64,000 bases of DNA from an uncultured Bacteroides sp. (lineage in GTDB: Bacteria; Bacteroidota; Bacteroidia; Bacteroidales; Bacteroidaceae), in NCBI GenBank assembly GCA_949296575.1, contig CASFPE010000035.1, positions 62,001 through 126,000 on the forward strand. The letters run 5' to 3'. The notes under the pieces are model-generated. The model did not search any database. It was not told where the DNA came from and saw only the letters and a program-made list of their open reading frames with translations. Numbering within the stretch: the first letter of the stretch is position 1; the number at the start of each line of letters is the position of its first letter. The translations under genes and the position numbers were made by a program. Of this stretch, positions 9,257 to 18,749 are shown piece by piece.

Positions 9257-9292
9257 GAGGAGCTTCACCGGGAATGCCCGGCAAAGCTCCTC
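9257..9292 (-). terminator. Hairpin after the second PL1 gene
   Basis: Arms GAGGAGCTT (9257-9265) and AAGCTCCTC (9284-9292) with an inner CCGGG/CCCGG stem. It lies just past the PL1 stop on the minus strand. The following T-tract is short, so termination may be partial and the downstream CE8 gene could be co-transcribed. Confidence 0.6.
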
Positions 9293-9300
9293 ACGCTATG

Positions 9301-11076
9301 TCAATCGACTACTACTTTATAGGATTGCGCTTGCCCGCCGGAAACCACTCTCACCACATACAGGCCGTTGCCCATCGGCAATGCCAAGTGGTCGGAAGAC
9401 GTTTCGCCCACGTAAACCAACGCACCGGCCAAAGAATACACTTCCACCCGTGCATCGCTTGCAAGGCCGTCCACGTGAATCATGCCGTCGGCTGCATAGA
9501 CATTGGCCACTGCGGGAGCGGACGTTTCATCGATGCCCGATGTGGTTTCGTCAAACCAATTCGTCACGCCGTCGGCATTCTGCGCTTCAGTGATATGAGC
9601 CACCAAACTGTTCAGGTAGACCTCCAAGTTGGTGTAGCCTTCCTCGCTCAATGTCACAGCCTTGCCGTCTTCTGCATCGTTCGGGTTCAATCCATTTGCA
9701 TTTTCCCAAGCATCCGGCATACCGTCGCCATCACTATCCGTAATGTCACCACGACTGTCATCATAAGGCAGTTCAGGGAACGGCGACCAATCGGCAGCCG
9801 CATTCTCCGGCTTCAAGTCCACATCCGGCGAATTGATAAAACCGGGCGCATTGTTTTTCACTTGAATCGTGGCTTCACGATTCCGGGTATCCGAAATGAT
9901 GCGTTCATCAATGGCATCACGATACAAGCTGTTGCCCACGTAAGCCAGCACTTTCTCGTAAGCTACTTCTGCCGTATGGGTCGTGATGTAGTCCGTCTCC
10001 AACGGCAAGTCCAAGCGCATGGTGTCTTTCGTAGCTTCCGTATAAGTGAAGTCCACGCTTGCATTGTTGGAAATCTGATTATAAATGCCATACGTCCAGT
10101 TGTCATTCGTCACATCGTCATGATCCGGATTGTAATTGCCATCTACATAGAACTTGCCCCACACGTGCCACATCTTGTCCCATTCATTCGGATTGTCCGT
10201 ATCGTGATCGGTATAAGAAGAAGTGCGGATGCCAATGCCTGCAATGCGCTTTTGGATGTTTGCGCTTTTTGTATCGGTGGCAGGTCCCGGTTTATAATAG
10301 TTGTTCACAATGTTCACCTTCATGCCTTCGCCACCGTAGCAGCCATTGCCCGCCCAGTTGTAGAACACATTGTTGCGAAGGTCCATGTATTCCTTGTCTT
10401 GCGTGCCGGGACGCGGGCCAAGGCGCGGCGTGCGGCTTTCGCAATGCGCAATCAAGTTGTGATGATACGACGCATGGTCGCCTCCCCAGTTACCGCCATA
10501 GCAGTGCACTCCCTTGCCATGCGCAGAAACACGAAGGGCTTCGGAAGCAATGCACCATTGCACGGTGAAGTTATGGCTTCCATACACCGACAAACATTCG
10601 TCCACGCTCCAGCTGACGGAACAGTGGTCTACAATTAAGTTCTTACGATCCATCGCACCTAATCCATCCACTTCTTGGCCACTGCGGTCGCCCGGACGGA
10701 AAGTCAAATAACGAAGAATCACATTATCACCCCCTATTGTCACAGCCCGGTCGGCAATACAAATGCCGCCGGGAGAAGTTTGTCCGGCAATCGTCGTATT
10801 GGCTCTGATTTTCAAATCCGATTCCAAGTGAATTGTGCCTGACACATCAAATACGATTGTCTTCGCGCCAGCCGCACCTACCGCAGCACGCAAAGAACCT
10901 GTACCACTGTCATTCAGGTTGGTCACATGGATCACTTTGCCACCACGGCCACCTGTTGTGTAACGCCCATGCCCTTCCGCACCGGGGAAAGCGGGCAATT
11001 GTTCTTGTGCTTTCATCCCAATGGCAACGAATGCCATCAAAGAAAAAAGGCCAACTTTAAATAAATCTTTTTTCAT
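9301..11076 (-). CDS. Secreted pectate lyase, PL1 family, with T9SS-type C-terminal domain
   Basis: A 591-residue exported enzyme. The signal peptide spans about residues 1-23 (MKKDLFKVGLFSLMAFVAIG). The PL1 beta-helix follows: FPGAEGHGRYTTGGRGG at the N-terminus, VDHCSVSWSVDE near residue 152 (calcium-binding Asp residues) and ESRTPRLGPRPG near 218 with the catalytic Arg. From about 450 there is a DSDGDGMPDAWE calcium-binding thrombospondin-type-3-like motif, then a C-terminal domain (EVYSLAGALV...GLYVVRVV) like type A T9SS sorting signals. It differs in architecture from the PL1 protein at 2471-4735 and probably acts on differently esterified polygalacturonate (inference). Same strand and order as the neighbouring CE8 gene. 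Confidence 0.9.
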   Translation of the reverse strand: MKKDLFKVGLFSLMAFVAIGMKAQEQLPAFPGAEGHGRYTTGGRGGKVIHVTNLNDSGTGSLRAAVGAAGAKTIVFDVSGTIHLESDLKIRANTTIAGQTSPGGICIADRAVTIGGDNVILRYLTFRPGDRSGQEVDGLGAMDRKNLIVDHCSVSWSVDECLSVYGSHNFTVQWCIASEALRVSAHGKGVHCYGGNWGGDHASYHHNLIAHCESRTPRLGPRPGTQDKEYMDLRNNVFYNWAGNGCYGGEGMKVNIVNNYYKPGPATDTKSANIQKRIAGIGIRTSSYTDHDTDNPNEWDKMWHVWGKFYVDGNYNPDHDDVTNDNWTYGIYNQISNNASVDFTYTEATKDTMRLDLPLETDYITTHTAEVAYEKVLAYVGNSLYRDAIDERIISDTRNREATIQVKNNAPGFINSPDVDLKPENAAADWSPFPELPYDDSRGDITDSDGDGMPDAWENANGLNPNDAEDGKAVTLSEEGYTNLEVYLNSLVAHITEAQNADGVTNWFDETTSGIDETSAPAVANVYAADGMIHVDGLASDARVEVYSLAGALVYVGETSSDHLALPMGNGLYVVRVVSGGQAQSYKVVVD

Positions 11077-11220
11077 AACACTATTGATAAAAACAGTTCT
11101 CGATTTTGTTCGGCAATATTACGCCTTGTTTGTCATTTAGTTGTCTAATAATTGACACAAATGCACTTGACCAAAAATTACACATCGACACTCAAAAAGA
11201 ACACACAAAAAGGCAAAGCG

Positions 11221-14200
11221 TCAAGCTTTGGCCACCTTTTCTTTGAATTCAGTGGGTGTCATGCCAAACTTCTGCTTAAAGCATTTGCTGAAATAACGCG
11301 GGTCGTTGATGCCTACCATATAAGATATCTGGGTCATGTTGTAATCACCTTTCATAATCAATTGGGCAGCCCGTTTCAAACGGACGCCTTTGATGAACTC
11401 AATCGGTGCCAAGCCTGTCAACGTCTTCAGTTTCTTGAAAAACACGGAACGGCTCACTGCCAGCTCACGCACCAAATCATCTACGATCAATTCGCCATTA
11501 TCCATATTCTTTTCCATCAGTTCCATCAAATCATCCATAAACTTCTGGTCGCTGGCCGACATCTTTGGACGTTCCGCATCCTCTGCCACCAAGCCCAATG
11601 GGTCGTTCATCAAATTTTCACGATAAGATTCCTGCAACTTCATGCGCTGCTGCAACAAGTTGCCTACCCTTGCTTTCAAATAAGTAGCACTGAAAGGTTT
11701 GGTGATATAGTCGTCGGCACCGCTTTCAATGGCTGCCAAACGATCGTCTGCTGACACCTTTGCCGTCAGAAGCACCACAGGGATATGGCTTGTATCCATG
11801 TTTCCACGGATGTCTTTCGTCAATGCAATGCCATCTTTTCCTGGCATGATGATATCGCTGATGATAATGTCAGGCACGAAATTCAGTGCTTTCGCCCACC
11901 CCTCATCACCGTCAGCAGCCTCAATCACCCGGAAATCCGACCGGAAAATGCTGCGCAGGAAATATCGAAGTTCCAAATTGTCTTCCACCAACAACATGGT
12001 TTTCTTCTGGGTTTCCGGCAATTCCTCCTCGACATCTGCCGGATTGGCCTCCGCACCCCCCATTGCCGTGTTCGAATCATTCAGAATAAATTCCGTTGAA
12101 CTGTCGTAATGTTCTTTTCCTTTTTGGAAATTCACCGTGAAACAACTTCCTTCCCCTAACCGGCTATCCACCGCAATCGTGGCTTTATGCATTTCCACCA
12201 ACTCTTTCACCAACGACAATCCAATGCCGGTCGTGTTGGAATTGAAAAGGTTCTTGTCCACCAGATTCTCAAAACGCACGAACAAAGAAGCTTTCTTGTT
12301 TTCCGGAATGCCGATGCCTTGATCCTGCACGCCAATAGCCACTGTTTTTTCTTCTTCCCGCACAAAAACCGTAATCATCTTGCCCGGCGGCGTGTATTTG
12401 AAAGCATTGGAAAGGAGGTTGAATACAATTTTTTCCAATTTGTCCTCATCCACCCACAGTTTCACACTATCAGTTTCACTTTCAAAAACAAAATCAATCT
12501 GGTGTTCTTCTGCCATCGACTCGAAATTCTCCATTACCCGACGCACGAAAGGCACTACATCCACTTCCTGCACCTGCAATTTCATTTTTCGATTCTGTAT
12601 CTTGCGGAAATCCAGAATCTGATTCACCAAACGCAGCATCCTATCCGTGTTGCGCCCTACAATTTCCAATTGGGCACGCACATCATTCGGAAGATCCGTT
12701 TTCTTCAAAACATATTCCACAGGCCCCGCTATTAATGTCAACGGGGTACGCAACTCATGAGAAATGTTAGTGAAGAAACGCAACTTAATATCCGTCACCT
12801 GCTGCTCCACGGAAACCTCATGCTTCAAGCGGTAAATGACAAACAAAACATAGACTGACACAAAGACCAACAGCATGAACAACACAAAATACAAGAAATA
12901 TGCCCAAGGCGTTTCCCAAAATGAAGGAAGCACAGTGATGGCCAATTGCCTCTCATTCTCCACCCACACGCCTTCACTGTTGGTGGATTTCACCCGGAAC
13001 ACATAATCACCATCCGGCAAATTCGTATAAGTTGCTGTACGCTGCTTGTCCACATAACTCCAATCCTCGTCGAAACCTTCCAAAAAATAAGCATACTTGA
13101 TGTTTTCTGGCTTCACAAAATCCAAAGCAGCATATCTTAGCGTGAATATATTTTCCTCATGCGACAACTCCACTGATTCCACATCATCAATGCCTTTTTC
13201 CAGAATCGAGCCTTGGTTTCCCGGTGCCATCTCTACGTTTGCCACCAAGAACTTAGAGAAAACAAGGTCGGGTACATACGTGCTTTTCTGAACAGAATCC
13301 GGACAAAAGCCCAATATGCCGCTTGTCGTACCAAAATACAAACGGTTGGCCTTTACTGATTTTGCAGAAGCCCCTTCATTAAAACGCAAACTAAAATCAA
13401 AACGTCCTTCATCATAGTTCTCGAACGTGCCACTCTGCGGAAAGAACTTTGCCAGGCCATTTTCCGTGCTAATCCACAAATTGCCCCCACTGTCTTCCCT
13501 CGCCGAAAGCATGACATCCGAAGGTGCGCCATCCGCCACCGTATAAGACTTGAATACCGCTTTCCCATCTTTGTCACGGGATATCAGTTTATTCAATCCT
13601 CCTCCGAATGTGGCCACATAAACTTCCCCTTTCTTAGTCGTAGCAATCCAATGGACATCATTATTGCTTAAACTCTGAGGATCGCTGGGAACGCGGGAAT
13701 AATGATTGAACACGACAGATTCGGCATTCGTGAAATTCTCATCAAAACACAACGCGCCTGTCGTGGTGCCGACCCAAATCATGCCATTGCGGTCGGAAGT
13801 AATATGCCGTACCCTATAACAACGGTCTATCGGATACCCTTTCAAATTATTACGATGGTTGATGAATGCCCATTTCCCATCCTTGCCTCTTTCCATGTAA
13901 TTCAAACCGCCGCCGAAAGTTGCGACCCAAATCCGGCCTTTCCCGTCTTGATGGACGTAATAAACATCATTATTGCTCAAACTGTAAATATCATCCGCAT
14001 TGTATTTGTAACGTTCCAAACGATACCGGCTTCCTTCCTTTTCGGCCCTGACCAGTCCATCGCCTTTCGTGGCAATCCAAACAACCCCATCCTTGTCTTG
14101 CATGAAACAATATGCCACTCCTTTCAATGGTTTCCCGGAACGAGCTATCGTGCCATCCTCTGTCAGATACCCCAAATAGCTCCCATCAGATGCATAAATC

Positions 14201-15642
14201 CTCGACATGCCTTCGCGGACACTAGCCCACAAACGCCCCTCTTTGTCTACCATCAATGCCCGCACATCGTTGCTCAAAGATTCGTAATCATAAGGTTCAG
14301 GCGTTTCAAGGTCAAATTCGTTATTGATAAAAGTCACTTTCTCCAATCCTTTCGAGTGCGAACAAAGCCACAAGTTCCCTTGACGATCCGACATCGTAGA
14401 GTGCAACTTATTGGAGAACCGCCAATCGGATGCCCCCGGTTCATTATAGAAAGGCACCAAACGGTTCTTTGAACGGTCAAAATAAGCAAACCCTCCTCCG
14501 TATGGATGCACCCACAAAATGCCATTCACATCTTCATGAATATGAAAAGCCGGTTCTGAACGGGTTGCATTGCCCGGCTCTGTCACCATTGCTTCCAATT
14601 TCAATTGCTTCGTTACCGGATTAAAATGCGCCACTTGCCCGCGCTTGTCCAATTCCATCCACAATTCATGATGACGGTCCGAATAAGTGGATTTTACCGT
14701 TACACCCGCCAAGACAGGATGTGATGCAGCCGTGTACGACGCAGTGGTTCTTTTCAACTTCAAATCATAAACATAAAGGCCGGAAGCCGTAGTTGCTGCT
14801 ATTTCGTTTTCTGACAAGATATTCACGCCAATGATATTCTGACGAGTCGGCAATTCTAACAAATGGAACTGTCCTTCCTCTTTTTGGAAACGCCACAAGC
14901 GTCCCTTGTCGGAACCAAAAAAGATTTCACCGTCTTTTTCACAAAAAGCATAAAACATTTGTTTCTGGTCTGGCCCTGTCTCTTTGGTTTCCACAAAATA
15001 ACCAACCGGCGCAAGCACACCGGGCTTCACCATCGCCAAACCGTTATCGGTCAGCAACCATTCATTGCCATCGCTATCGCGGCATACATCATGCACTTTC
15101 AAACAAGGGAACAAGCCGGACTGCAAAGAATAAACTTGTGTCGCGACATCATGAGTTACAGAATCCGTCATAGCACGAATAACCCCTTCGTTCTCTGTAA
15201 TCAGCCAAACACTTCCACCGGGGATTACCTTGATTTCCGTAATGTTCACATCACTTCCTGCCCCCAAAGCAGGCACTGCTTCAAATGTTTCCGTACCAGG
15301 GTCAAAACGATGGGCGCGATTATCATAACTAAGCATCCATATATAGCCATCATCGTCTTCACGAATCATGTCAACGCGATTGCTTGTCAAGCTGATTTGG
15401 TTTTCCTGGCTTGCTTTGTATGTTTTGAAATCATAACCGTCGAATTTGTTTATGCCGTCCCATGTTGCCAACCAAATGTTGCCTTTATGGTCTTGCAGGA
15501 TGTTCATGACCGTGTTCTGCGAAAGTCCGTCTTCCGAGGAATAATGCCTGAACGAACATTTCAATTGTGCTGACAGCGAGGCACAGACAAAAAACAACGC
15601 AATAAAAAGAAAGTGTTTTTTCGTCATAAGTATGTTTTTCAT
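11221..15642 (-). CDS. Hybrid two-component system sensor/regulator (HTCS)
   Basis: A single-polypeptide two-component system of about 1470 residues. Order: signal peptide, a long periplasmic sensor made of two-component-regulator-propeller repeats (for example GLSQNTVMNILQDHKGNIW), a Y_Y_Y domain (about 847-900), one membrane helix (about 911-935), a HisKA domain with the phosphorylated His in SHELRTPLT (near 962), a HATPase_c domain (N box NLLSNAFKY, then GIGIP and GIGLSL), a receiver domain with the phospho-acceptor Asp in IISDIIMPG (near 1261), and an AraC-type DNA-binding domain (about 1381-1470). Family members sense oligosaccharides in the periplasm and activate the linked polysaccharide locus; here pectin fragments are the likely signal (inference from neighbours). 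Possible starts are 15654, 15642 and 15627; all leave a signal peptide. Confidence 0.93.
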   Translation of the reverse strand: MKNILMTKKHFLFIALFFVCASLSAQLKCSFRHYSSEDGLSQNTVMNILQDHKGNIWLATWDGINKFDGYDFKTYKASQENQISLTSNRVDMIREDDDGYIWMLSYDNRAHRFDPGTETFEAVPALGAGSDVNITEIKVIPGGSVWLITENEGVIRAMTDSVTHDVATQVYSLQSGLFPCLKVHDVCRDSDGNEWLLTDNGLAMVKPGVLAPVGYFVETKETGPDQKQMFYAFCEKDGEIFFGSDKGRLWRFQKEEGQFHLLELPTRQNIIGVNILSENEIAATTASGLYVYDLKLKRTTASYTAASHPVLAGVTVKSTYSDRHHELWMELDKRGQVAHFNPVTKQLKLEAMVTEPGNATRSEPAFHIHEDVNGILWVHPYGGGFAYFDRSKNRLVPFYNEPGASDWRFSNKLHSTMSDRQGNLWLCSHSKGLEKVTFINNEFDLETPEPYDYESLSNDVRALMVDKEGRLWASVREGMSRIYASDGSYLGYLTEDGTIARSGKPLKGVAYCFMQDKDGVVWIATKGDGLVRAEKEGSRYRLERYKYNADDIYSLSNNDVYYVHQDGKGRIWVATFGGGLNYMERGKDGKWAFINHRNNLKGYPIDRCYRVRHITSDRNGMIWVGTTTGALCFDENFTNAESVVFNHYSRVPSDPQSLSNNDVHWIATTKKGEVYVATFGGGLNKLISRDKDGKAVFKSYTVADGAPSDVMLSAREDSGGNLWISTENGLAKFFPQSGTFENYDEGRFDFSLRFNEGASAKSVKANRLYFGTTSGILGFCPDSVQKSTYVPDLVFSKFLVANVEMAPGNQGSILEKGIDDVESVELSHEENIFTLRYAALDFVKPENIKYAYFLEGFDEDWSYVDKQRTATYTNLPDGDYVFRVKSTNSEGVWVENERQLAITVLPSFWETPWAYFLYFVLFMLLVFVSVYVLFVIYRLKHEVSVEQQVTDIKLRFFTNISHELRTPLTLIAGPVEYVLKKTDLPNDVRAQLEIVGRNTDRMLRLVNQILDFRKIQNRKMKLQVQEVDVVPFVRRVMENFESMAEEHQIDFVFESETDSVKLWVDEDKLEKIVFNLLSNAFKYTPPGKMITVFVREEEKTVAIGVQDQGIGIPENKKASLFVRFENLVDKNLFNSNTTGIGLSLVKELVEMHKATIAVDSRLGEGSCFTVNFQKGKEHYDSSTEFILNDSNTAMGGAEANPADVEEELPETQKKTMLLVEDNLELRYFLRSIFRSDFRVIEAADGDEGWAKALNFVPDIIISDIIMPGKDGIALTKDIRGNMDTSHIPVVLLTAKVSADDRLAAIESGADDYITKPFSATYLKARVGNLLQQRMKLQESYRENLMNDPLGLVAEDAERPKMSASDQKFMDDLMELMEKNMDNGELIVDDLVRELAVSRSVFFKKLKTLTGLAPIEFIKGVRLKRAAQLIMKGDYNMTQISYMVGINDPRYFSKCFKQKFGMTPTEFKEKVAKA

Positions 15643-15786
15643 GTATCTATTCAATTCTCAAAAATACACAAATTCTACAAACCATGCATTTTTCAGAACA
15701 TTATTTAGCCAACAAATAGCATTTTTTTCGTAATCATGCTTTCAGGAGCCGACGAGCAGCCGCCTTTCTGCTCACAAAAGCAAGGA

Positions 15787-15822
15787 ACGGATGCAAAATG
15801 CAGATATCCGCCTTGCATCCGT
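15787..15822 (-). terminator. Hairpin after the CE12-CE8 gene
   Basis: Perfect 10-bp arms ACGGATGCAA (15787-15796) and TTGCATCCGT (15813-15822) with a 16-base loop, 15 bases after the stop on the minus strand. The following sequence is only moderately T-rich. Confidence 0.55.
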
Positions 15823-15836
15823 CCATGACAGTTCCT

Positions 15837-17540
15837 TTATCGAATCATGTCAAAAGGGTTCCATCCATCATCCCCTCCCAATATCTTTTCCAATGTAAAA
15901 TCATCTGTGTTTTCCAATTGGCGGGAGAAAGACGCCCTCTGTTCTGGACAAGCACCTTCTCCCGTGCTTTCATATTCAGCGTAATAAACGGTCTTCTCGG
16001 CCTCTTTCTTGCCCCAATTGTGCCAACCTTCAGGCACAATGTGTTTCCCTAACCGGCAACGTATGAACACAGCCTGCCCATAGGGCCGCCAAGGACGAGA
16101 AAGGTACACCTTGTCTACCCCTTCAGAAGCAGTCAGATTGCAATCAAAAAACACATAGCCGTATGCTTCCCCTTCATCGGTAGAAGGCGCTGTGACATAG
16201 CCATTGCCAACGCTTCGGATAGTGCAACGATTGAATACCGCCGTCGACCAGCCAAAGATGAAATCCACTGTGCCTTCTATATAACACTCATCATAATATT
16301 GGCGGCAATGACGCCCGTAAGTGTACAATGTATCTTGATTACCCAAGAAACGGCAATGACGGAATACTGCACGGTCGGCACTGACAAAACAAGCCACTGC
16401 CTGCCCCACACGCCCGGCAGTGTTCTCAAAAGTGATATTCTCGGCATAAAAATCGGGAGCATAAATATAACAAGACGACGAACCTGAAGTAGACATGTTT
16501 TCCCCGAAACGGTTCTTCTTGCTGGCATAATCATCGCCGCTAATCACCGCACCGTCCTGACCAATCAAAGAAACATTGATCTTGCACTCAGGAACAATCA
16601 GTTTTTCCTTATATACACCCGGACGCACCAATATCGTGGTGCGCCCTTCCTTACGGAAATCCGGCACAGCATTCACCGCTTCTTGCACGGTAAAGAAATC
16701 GCCCGAACCATCCTTTGCCACAACAAAATCATAATGCCGCACATGTTTTCCAAGCTCCGGCAATGCTTCAGCCACGGCATCTGCCGCAAGCCCAGCCACA
16801 ACACGCGCACCATAAATGTTCAAATGCGTGTTGTCTTCTTTGCCCTTCGGGCAGGCAGGCACCCAATTGGCCGGTATCCACATGTACAATTTCTTCGATT
16901 CTTCAGGCCCCATGCCCTGCACCAGCTCATGTGTCAAGCGGTTCATGTCTATAAATGCAACGCCTTCCTCTTGCGCTACCCTGCGGGGCGAATCCAAATA
17001 AGCACCGTGCGTGTCAATCAATTCATCGCCTTCCTCATAATGATGTCCTGTGGCTTCATCCGGATGATCATCTTTCAGGACAGCCGTGGAATCCACTCTG
17101 AAATTACGGCGCACAATGGAACTAAACAACACCGGAATGCCACCTTTCTCTCGTGTCTCGCGAACAAAACGCCGCAAGTTGGCATCAAATGTCGTCCCAG
17201 GATCAGTATGGCGTGCTTCATCCGGCTTCTCATCATTATGGCCAAATTGAATGAACACATAATCCCCTTTTTGCACTTGGGCAATCACTCTGTCCCAACG
17301 TCCTTCATCAATGAAGCTTTTCGAGCTTCGTCCGTTCACCGCATGATTGTCCACACGGATGTCTTCTGTAAAGAATCCGGGCAACATTTGCCCCCATCCA
17401 CGTTCAGGATTATTCCCGTCCAGTTTTTTATTGGCCATCGTACTGTCGCCAATCATAAACACAGTCGTCACACGGCGTTCTGCCTTAAAGGCTGTCAAGC
17501 CTAAAAGGAGTGCCAAAGCAATCATCATTTTGTTTTTCAT
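15837..17540 (-). CDS. Bimodular pectin esterase: CE12 SGNH esterase fused to CE8 pectin methylesterase
   Basis: A 567-residue exported protein. The N-terminal half (about 22-255) is an SGNH/GDSL esterase of the rhamnogalacturonan acetylesterase (CE12) type: MIGDSTMANK with Ser33, the block II Gly in AVNGRSSKSF, FGHNDEKP, and the catalytic Asp/His pair in DNTHLNIYG. The C-terminal half (about 262-560) is CE8: GDFFTVQEAVNAVP, GNQDTLYTY (near 398), GTVDFIFGW (near 425) and LSRPWRPYG (near 483). One protein would thus remove both acetyl and methyl groups from pectin. Unlike the other pectin enzymes here it has no sorting-type C-terminal domain. A full consensus promoter lies directly upstream, so it is its own transcription unit next to the HTCS. 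Confidence 0.9.
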   Translation of the reverse strand: MKNKMMIALALLLGLTAFKAERRVTTVFMIGDSTMANKKLDGNNPERGWGQMLPGFFTEDIRVDNHAVNGRSSKSFIDEGRWDRVIAQVQKGDYVFIQFGHNDEKPDEARHTDPGTTFDANLRRFVRETREKGGIPVLFSSIVRRNFRVDSTAVLKDDHPDEATGHHYEEGDELIDTHGAYLDSPRRVAQEEGVAFIDMNRLTHELVQGMGPEESKKLYMWIPANWVPACPKGKEDNTHLNIYGARVVAGLAADAVAEALPELGKHVRHYDFVVAKDGSGDFFTVQEAVNAVPDFRKEGRTTILVRPGVYKEKLIVPECKINVSLIGQDGAVISGDDYASKKNRFGENMSTSGSSSCYIYAPDFYAENITFENTAGRVGQAVACFVSADRAVFRHCRFLGNQDTLYTYGRHCRQYYDECYIEGTVDFIFGWSTAVFNRCTIRSVGNGYVTAPSTDEGEAYGYVFFDCNLTASEGVDKVYLSRPWRPYGQAVFIRCRLGKHIVPEGWHNWGKKEAEKTVYYAEYESTGEGACPEQRASFSRQLENTDDFTLEKILGGDDGWNPFDMIR

Positions 17541-17921
17541 AGTCTGTATTGCTAATTAAATGTTTCCCATATCTCCAATTCAATATATCGGGACAAAGAT
17601 AAAAACAAGATTTCTTTTTCCAAAAATCATCTCCTAATATTTACAGCCTGATGACAAACCAATTTTGCCCATGCATAGAAGCCATTGCATTTCTAACGAA
17701 ACAGTCCGCCTGCCAAGTTCATCCAAAGAAAATCATCTGCAATTTTCATCGTTCCCAATGAAACACTTCTTTTTGCATATATAACTATGATACAACATCT
17801 AATCACATGTATCAGTTGGTATTTATCCAAAGCAAAATGCACGAATCAGAGGACAGCAAATGATGCCGGACTTTGATTTGTCGACTAGACCCAAACAAAG
17901 GATAAGCAAAAGGAAACCATC
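17541..17921. other. Intergenic region upstream of the CE12-CE8 gene
   Basis: No gene is seen. It contains the CE12-CE8 promoter (17594-17624) and, further upstream, an inverted repeat TGATACA (17788-17794) / TGTATCA (17808-17814) about 190 bases before the promoter. The rest is AT-rich sequence without recognisable structure. Confidence 0.5.
17594..17624 (-). promoter_or_regulatory. Bacteroides-type promoter of the CE12-CE8 gene
   Basis: Read on the minus strand: TTTG (17624-17621), a 19-base spacer, then TATCTTTG (17601-17594), an exact match to TTTG-N19-TAnnTTTG. The transcript would start near 17587 and give a leader of about 47 bases. Confidence 0.75.
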
Positions 17922-17960
17922 AAAAAAGCAAAAGGCCGTCTCAAACATTTTGAAACGGCC
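17922..17960 (-). terminator. Terminator of the tRNA unit
   Basis: A 12-position stem with one mismatch (17934-17945 with 17949-17960, 3-base loop). On the minus strand it is followed by TTTTGCTTTTTTG. It lies 6 bases after the CCA end of tRNA-Gly. Confidence 0.85.
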
Positions 17961-17965
17961 TCTGA

Positions 17966-18041
17966 TGGAGCGGAAGACGGGACTCAAACCCGCGACCCTC
18001 AGCTTGGAAGGCTAATGCTCTATCGACTGAGCTACTTCCGC
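17966..18041 (-). tRNA. tRNA-Gly (anticodon TCC)
   Basis: A 76-base tRNA with encoded CCA. The acceptor stem is GCGGAAG/CTTCCGC, the anticodon loop is CTTCCAA within an AGC/GCT-containing stem, and the T arm contains GGGTTTGAGTCCC. It is the second gene of a two-tRNA transcript after tRNA-Tyr. Confidence 0.95.
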
Positions 18042-18050
18042 AACATTGCG

Positions 18051-18133
18051 TGGGCAAAGATGGATTCGAACCACCGAAGGCGTAAGCCAGCAGATTTACA
18101 GTCTGCCCCATTTGGCCACTCTGGTATTTGCCC
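18051..18133 (-). tRNA. tRNA-Tyr (anticodon GTA)
   Basis: An 83-base class II tRNA with acceptor stem GGGCAAA/TTTGCCC, anticodon loop CTGTAAA, a long variable arm and T arm GGTTCGAATCC. Unlike its tRNA-Gly neighbour, the CCA end is not encoded (CGC follows the discriminator A), so it must be added by nucleotidyltransferase. Confidence 0.95.
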
Positions 18134-18166
18134 AACATTTTCATCTGTCCCTCTCGGAACTGGCTG

Positions 18167-18197
18167 CAAAGGTACAACTATTTCTTTAAACTCCAAT
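18167..18197 (-). promoter_or_regulatory. Promoter of the tRNA-Tyr/tRNA-Gly unit
   Basis: Minus-strand TACCTTTG (18174-18167) with ATTG (18197-18194) at exactly 19-base spacing, close to TTTG-N19-TAnnTTTG. It overlaps the 3' end of ribH. The start point would be about 27 bases before tRNA-Tyr. Confidence 0.6.
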
Positions 18198-18672
18198 AAA
18201 AATCCACCATTTTTATTGCAGCGATAGCGCATTCATCCCCTTTATTGCCCAATCGGCCTCCACAGCGTTCTTCGGCCTGCTGCATTGTATTGGTGGTGAG
18301 CAATCCAAAAATAACCGGAACTTTCCCGGTTGCGTTCAGTTGCGTCACGCCTTGCGTCACGCCCATACAAACATAATCAAAATGAGGGGTCTCGCCTTTT
18401 ATCACACATCCCAGCACAATCACAGCATCCACTCTGCCGCTATCCGCCAATTGGCTGGCCGCATAAGTCAGTTCGAAGCTCCCCGGAACCCTCTTAACCA
18501 AAATATTGCTCTCTTTCACACCTTGTTTCAACAAGGTACCCCATGCGCCTTCCAGCAAAGCATCTGTCACACGATTGTTCCACTCTGAGACCGCAATGCC
18601 AAAACGCATGCCCTCCGCATTGGGGATTGATGCCGGGTCATAGTCCGACAAATTATGATAAGCTGTTGCCAT
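18178..18672 (-). CDS. ribH: 6,7-dimethyl-8-ribityllumazine synthase
   Basis: A 164-residue cytosolic enzyme that condenses 5-amino-6-ribitylaminouracil with 3,4-dihydroxy-2-butanone 4-phosphate in riboflavin synthesis. Recognisable segments are [20 protein letters not shown] (substrate-binding loop), [19 protein letters not shown] with the catalytic His, [12 protein letters not shown], and the C-terminal GNKGDECA. The open frame continues upstream to 18735 but passes through the terminator of the preceding gene; ATG 18672 gives the usual family length. The gene lies downstream of the TPR gene and is separated from it by a strong terminator, so it may have its own weak promoter. Confidence 0.95.
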   Translation of the reverse strand: MATAYHNLSDYDPASIPNAEGMRFGIAVSEWNNRVTDALLEGAWGTLLKQGVKESNILVKRVPGSFELTYAASQLADSGRVDAVIVLGCVIKGETPHFDYVCMGVTQGVTQLNATGKVPVIFGLLTTNTMQQAEERCGGRLGNKGDECAIAAIKMVDFYWSLKK

Positions 18673-18693
18673 AAAAATTAAGATTTCACGATG

Positions 18694-18720
18694 AAAAAAG
18701 CTGCCTGCAATAGGCAGCTT
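18694..18720 (-). terminator. Terminator of the TPR protein gene
   Basis: A perfect 9-bp stem (18698-18706 with 18712-18720), 5-base loop, followed on the minus strand by six T. It lies between the TPR gene and ribH. Confidence 0.88.
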
Positions 18721-18749
18721 TCCCCATAAAAACAATTTCCTATCCTATG

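Noticed and set aside
1..17540. A complete polysaccharide utilization locus
   Set aside because: No SusC or SusD homologue occurs in the window, so only part of such a locus can be claimed.
18015..18227. Short open frame over the tRNA genes
   Set aside because: It is a reading of tRNA sequence and is a well-known source of false gene calls.
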